From assembly GCF_000732485.2 (NCBI RefSeq), contig NZ_JAQV02000004.1, positions 145,401 through 209,400 on the forward strand: a stretch of 64,000 bases of DNA, given 5' to 3'. The position numbers and the translations under genes are program-made. Below, in pieces: positions 61,498-64,000 of the stretch. This stretch comes from Bacillus sp. SJS (lineage in GTDB: Bacteria; Bacillota; Bacilli; Bacillales; Bacillaceae). The notes under the pieces are model-generated. The model was not told the DNA's origin. It saw only the letters and a program-made list of their open reading frames with translations, and searched no databases. Each line of letters begins with the position of its first letter. Within the stretch, counting starts at the first letter, position 1.

Positions 61498-62850
61498 CTA
61501 ATAAGATGGATAGGAAACGTGCTGAACGGTTTGAGATTCGATAGCGCGCTCAGATTGACTATTTTTTTCTTTTTGCAGTTTGACCTGTTCACTAATATTA
61601 AAAATATTTGCAAATAGCTCCAGAGCATCATGGCCATCCGGTTCCGCCGCAAGTTCCTTCGCCTTTAGGATGGGATCGCGGAGCAGCTGGTTTATGATGC
61701 TTTTTGTATGCTTATTTAAAAGCTTAATATCCCGCTCTGACAGGTCCGGCATTTTCCGTTCAATACTTTGCATCGTTTCCGACTGGATTGACAAAGCTTT
61801 GTCGCGGAGCGCTGTAATGACCGGAACGACTCCAAGTGTATTAAGCCATTGCTTAAACTGCACGATTTCCAATTCAATCATTAAACCAACCCGTTCAGCA
61901 GCTGCTCTCCGCTCTTGCACGTTAGCCTCAACAATTCCTTCAAGGTCGTCAATATCGTATAGAAAAATACTTTCCAGTTCATTGATTGCAGGATCTATAT
62001 CCCTGGGAACAGCAATGTCCACCATAAATAGCGGTTTTCCTCTGCGCTGCTTTTCAACTTCCGCCATCATTTCTTTCGTAACAACAAAATCCTTTGCTCC
62101 TGTTGAGCTGATGACGATGTCTGCCTCTTCAAGGGCGGCTCTAAGCTCTGAATAGCTTTTCGCTTTGCCGCTGAATTTATCTGCCAGCTGCCTTGCCTTT
62201 TCATACGTCCTGTTCACAACTGTTACTTCACTGACGCCGTTTCCGTGAAGGTTCCGGGCAGCGAGTTCGCCCATTTTTCCTGCACCGAGAATCAGGACGC
62301 GCTTTGCGGATAAACTTCCAAATATCTTCTTAGCAAGCTGAACAGCTGCGTAGCTTACGGACACGGCATGGGTACCGATTTCTGTTTCAGAATGAGCTCT
62401 TTTGGCAAGCGTGACCGCTTCCTTAAACAGATAGTTAAAAACAGTGCCTGTCGTCTGCAGTTCCTGCCCTTCGAGAAAGCTTGAGCGCACCTGTCCCAAA
62501 ATTTGAGTTTCTCCTACAATCATTGAATCAAGGCCGCATGAAACGCGGAAAAGATGGTCTACAGCCCCATCATTTTCATAAAAAGTCAGAAACGGGGCGA
62601 ACTGCTCCATTTCAAGATCAAACCACTCTGCTAAAAATGCCTTCAGATAATATCTGCCGGTATGTAGCTGATCGACTACAGCATATACCTCGGTGCGGTT
62701 GCACGTTGAAACAATAATATTTTCAAGAACGCTTTTCTGCGTTTTTAATTTTTTCATGGCAGACCCAAGTTCAGCTGGATCAAAACTGAGCTTTTCACGT
62801 ATATCAACAGGGGCAGTCTTATGATTTATGCCTACAACTAAAATATGCAC
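61498..62850 (-). CDS. hemA: Glutamyl-tRNA reductase HemA
   Basis: Reduces glutamyl-tRNA to glutamate-1-semialdehyde, the first committed step of heme synthesis. Catalytic cysteine in [11 protein letters not shown], the [19 protein letters not shown] motif, the NADPH fold [13 protein letters not shown], and a C-terminal dimerisation helix. GTG at 62850 (450 residues) is 11 bases after GGGGGG and matches the homologue's MHILVVG; TTG at 62859 is only two bases from the G-run. The promoter overlaps a PerR-box-like sequence. Confidence 0.96.
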   Translation of the reverse strand: MHILVVGINHKTAPVDIREKLSFDPAELGSAMKKLKTQKSVLENIIVSTCNRTEVYAVVDQLHTGRYYLKAFLAEWFDLEMEQFAPFLTFYENDGAVDHLFRVSCGLDSMIVGETQILGQVRSSFLEGQELQTTGTVFNYLFKEAVTLAKRAHSETEIGTHAVSVSYAAVQLAKKIFGSLSAKRVLILGAGKMGELAARNLHGNGVSEVTVVNRTYEKARQLADKFSGKAKSYSELRAALEEADIVISSTGAKDFVVTKEMMAEVEKQRRGKPLFMVDIAVPRDIDPAINELESIFLYDIDDLEGIVEANVQERRAAAERVGLMIELEIVQFKQWLNTLGVVPVITALRDKALSIQSETMQSIERKMPDLSERDIKLLNKHTKSIINQLLRDPILKAKELAAEPDGHDALELFANIFNISEQVKLQKEKNSQSERAIESQTVQHVSYPSY

Positions 62851-62890
62851 TTTCTTCAATACCCCCCTATCTTCTCTAGTACTTAAATAA

Positions 62891-62927
62891 CAATAATTAT
62901 TCTAAAGTAAAAATAATTCTTTGTCTA
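62891..62927 (-). promoter_or_regulatory. hemA promoter with PerR-box-like operator
   Basis: TAGACA (62927-62922), a 17-base spacer and TAGAAT (62904-62899) on the minus strand. TTAGAATAATTATTG (62905-62891) matches the Per box TTATAATnATTATAA at 11 of 14 fixed positions and covers the -10. In B. subtilis the hemAXCDBL operon is under PerR control. Confidence 0.65.
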
Positions 62928-63097
62928 ATCATTTACTTCTTCTCTAATTTATATTATAACATGATAGAAAAGTGTGCTTCTGTTAAAATGTGAACAGAGT
63001 ATGAAACAGAAATTCTAAAAACGTATGTATTCCACCATGTACATTACCAAAAAAAGCGCTTTCTTTCAACAGAGAGTCTATTTAATTGAGGTGACCC

Positions 63098-63580
63098 ATG
63101 AAACAGCGACCAGCATTTCCAGCCTACTTTTTAATCATGATCGGAGCCTATTTTCTGCTGCAAAAGCTGAACATTGTGCTTTTTCCGGAACAAAACAGCT
63201 GGCAGACCCTCATTCTGCTGTTCGGAGCCGTCTTTCTTCTAACCAGCCTGGCAGGAAAGGATGATACATACTTGGTGACGGGATTGATTATGACCGGATT
63301 AGGTATTCATTTTCTGATGTCAGGAAAAAATCCAGCTTGGCCTAATCATCCGGCCGGCATCACCATCATTGTCGGAGCGTCCCTGCTTCTCGCTTCTTTT
63401 AAAGCCAAAAGCGGGTATGCTTCTGGAGCGGTCGTTCTCCTTGCAGGACTGTTTATTCATTATTTCCAGCAGATAGCGGATACCTTCAGCCAGCTTCAAC
63501 AGGGAATTGGCTATGCCGAGAAATTCTGGCCATTCCTGTTTTTAGCAGCCGGGCTATTCTTATTATTCAGGAAAAAATAA
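63098..63580 (+). CDS. LiaF-N/DUF-type small membrane protein, unknown function
   Basis: 160 residues, six to seven short hydrophobic helices (PAYFLIMIGAYFLLQKL, WQTLILLFGAVFLLTSLAG, LVTGLIMTGLGIHFLM, GITIIVGASLLLASF, GAVVLLAGLFIHYFQ, FWPFLFLAAGLFLLFRKK). The duplicated FGAVFLL/IGAYFLL pattern resembles the membrane part of LiaF- or LiaI-like proteins. GAGGTGACCC precedes the ATG. It diverges from hemA. Function not recognised. Confidence 0.75.
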   Translation: MKQRPAFPAYFLIMIGAYFLLQKLNIVLFPEQNSWQTLILLFGAVFLLTSLAGKDDTYLVTGLIMTGLGIHFLMSGKNPAWPNHPAGITIIVGASLLLASFKAKSGYASGAVVLLAGLFIHYFQQIADTFSQLQQGIGYAEKFWPFLFLAAGLFLLFRKK

Positions 63581-63640
63581 GAAAATATTCCTTAAAAGGA
63601 AAAGCTTTTTTACAATGATTGGTGAAATAAGCAATCAAAA

Positions 63641-63724
63641 AGAGGGGCTGGCTAAAAGTTCTTCTGAGAGGAAAAGGATTGAAATCGAAACCCCCGGGAT
63701 GCTGTTGCATTCCGGGGGTTCTGT
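63641..63724 (+). terminator. Repeat-module terminator after the membrane protein gene
   Basis: CCCCCGGGATGC (63691-63702) pairs with GCATTCCGGGGG (63707-63718), one G.T, then TTCTGTTTTA. The lead GAGGGGCTGGC...GATTGAAATCGAAA is shared with the nadR terminator module at 11406-11490. Confidence 0.7.
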
Positions 63725-63756
63725 TTTAATAATAGGTATTTAGAACAACTATGGTT

Positions 63757-63847
63757 AGGCTGATTGGAGCAGAAGATGCGCGACTCCTGCGGGAGCAGCG
63801 GGACAGGTGAGACCCCGCAGGCGTTTGCGCCGAGTTATCATGAACGA
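63757..63847. repeat. 5' half of a GCTGATTGGAGC dispersed repeat, interrupted
   Basis: Starts TTAGGCTGATTGGAGCAGAAG and continues CTCCTGCGGGAGCAGCGGGACAGGTGAGACCCCGCAGGCG (CCTGCGGG/CCCGCAGG stem, read in parts), then TTTGCGCCGAG. The second half seen in other copies (GAGGCTC...GCGGAAATCAAC) is absent; instead TTATCATGAACG leads toward a transposase gene. Confidence 0.7.
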
Positions 63848-64000
63848 AACTAGCCCCTTACTCGTAAAATCGTAGGTTAATTTGGTTAGACTGTTTTTGT
63901 CAAACAAAACCAAATCAGAGCTACATTACGGAAGGAGCTAGCTATTATGAAGGATACCATTAAATACGTAGGTTTAGACGTATCAAAAGAAAATATTGCC
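63848..64000 (+). mobile_element. Left part of an IS110-family insertion sequence
   Basis: Begins where the repeat is broken. About 100 non-coding bases contain an inverted pair ATTTGGTT/AACCAAAT near 63880-63917, followed by the transposase start. The IS110 family often lacks terminal inverted repeats, so the exact left end cannot be fixed. Confidence 0.65.
63947..64000 (+). CDS. IS110-family transposase, N-terminus only
   Basis: ATG at 63947 after GGAAGGAGC; 18 codons reach the window end. The product begins MKDTIKYVGLDVSKENIA. YVGLDVSKE is the typical opening of IS110-type DEDD transposases, its Asp being the first catalytic residue. The rest lies outside the window. Confidence 0.85.
   Translation, partial: MKDTIKYVGLDVSKENIA

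Overview
The window comes from an endospore-forming member of the Bacillaceae, close to Bacillus in the broad sense. Protein sequences and gene order follow the Bacillus subtilis chromosome segments queA-ruvBA-bofC-coxA-safA-nadACB/nifS-nadR-pheA-pheB-obg-spo0B-rpmA-prp-rplU-spoIVFBA-minDC-mreDCB-radC-maf and spoIIB-comC-folC-valS-ysxE-spoVID-hemLBDCXA. The genus cannot be fixed from sequence alone. Nearly all genes lie on the minus strand; the exceptions are nifS-nadR, three minor pilin genes, a 63-codon gene, a membrane protein gene near the right end and a truncated transposase.

Layout. 1-5741: queA (cut by the window edge), DUF2905, ruvB, ruvA, bofC, a coxA-like lipoprotein and safA, whose product has a large repeat expansion. 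6161-11405: NAD synthesis, nadB-nadC-nadA facing nifS-nadR across a 12-bp palindrome that is probably the NadR operator. 11662-15010: pheA, pheB, obg, spo0B. 15407-19684: rpmA, prp, rplU with an L21-type leader, an RNase E/G gene and spoIVFB/spoIVFA. 19748-20215: a tandem array of dispersed-repeat units. 20306-25928: cell shape and division (minDC, mreDCB), radC, maf. 26038-30069: a GerA-type germinant receptor operon in the order A-C-B, with an extra 52-codon ORF and a near-consensus sigma-G promoter. 30136-31116: spoIIB.

31217-49459 is the outstanding accessory region. Where B. subtilis carries only comC between spoIIB and folC, this genome has a whole type IV pilus locus: PilO-, PilN- and PilM-like proteins, prepilin peptidase, major pilin, PilC, PilT, PilB, a G5/VanW-like protein, a PRC-barrel protein and an acidic membrane protein on the minus strand. 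Three minor pilin-like genes lie on the plus strand, and a secreted von Willebrand A protein and a diguanylate cyclase follow on the minus strand. PilB has an N-terminal MshEN-type domain with recognisable c-di-GMP-binding repeats, and the adjacent GGDEF protein lacks the RxxD inhibitory site, so the cluster looks like a c-di-GMP-responsive retractable pilus with a candidate tip adhesin.

49538-62850: folC, valS under a T-box, a 63-aa membrane protein, ysxE, spoVID and the complete hemAXCDBL operon with a PerR-box-like sequence over its promoter. The right end holds a membrane protein, a composite intergenic repeat and the start of an IS110-type transposase that seems to interrupt that repeat. 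Two families of structured intergenic repeats are scattered through the window. One includes unit pairs with compensatory base-pair changes in their terminal stem. No rRNA, tRNA or CRISPR array was seen. Start codons were chosen by ribosome-binding sites and by remembered B. subtilis homologues; no database search was possible.
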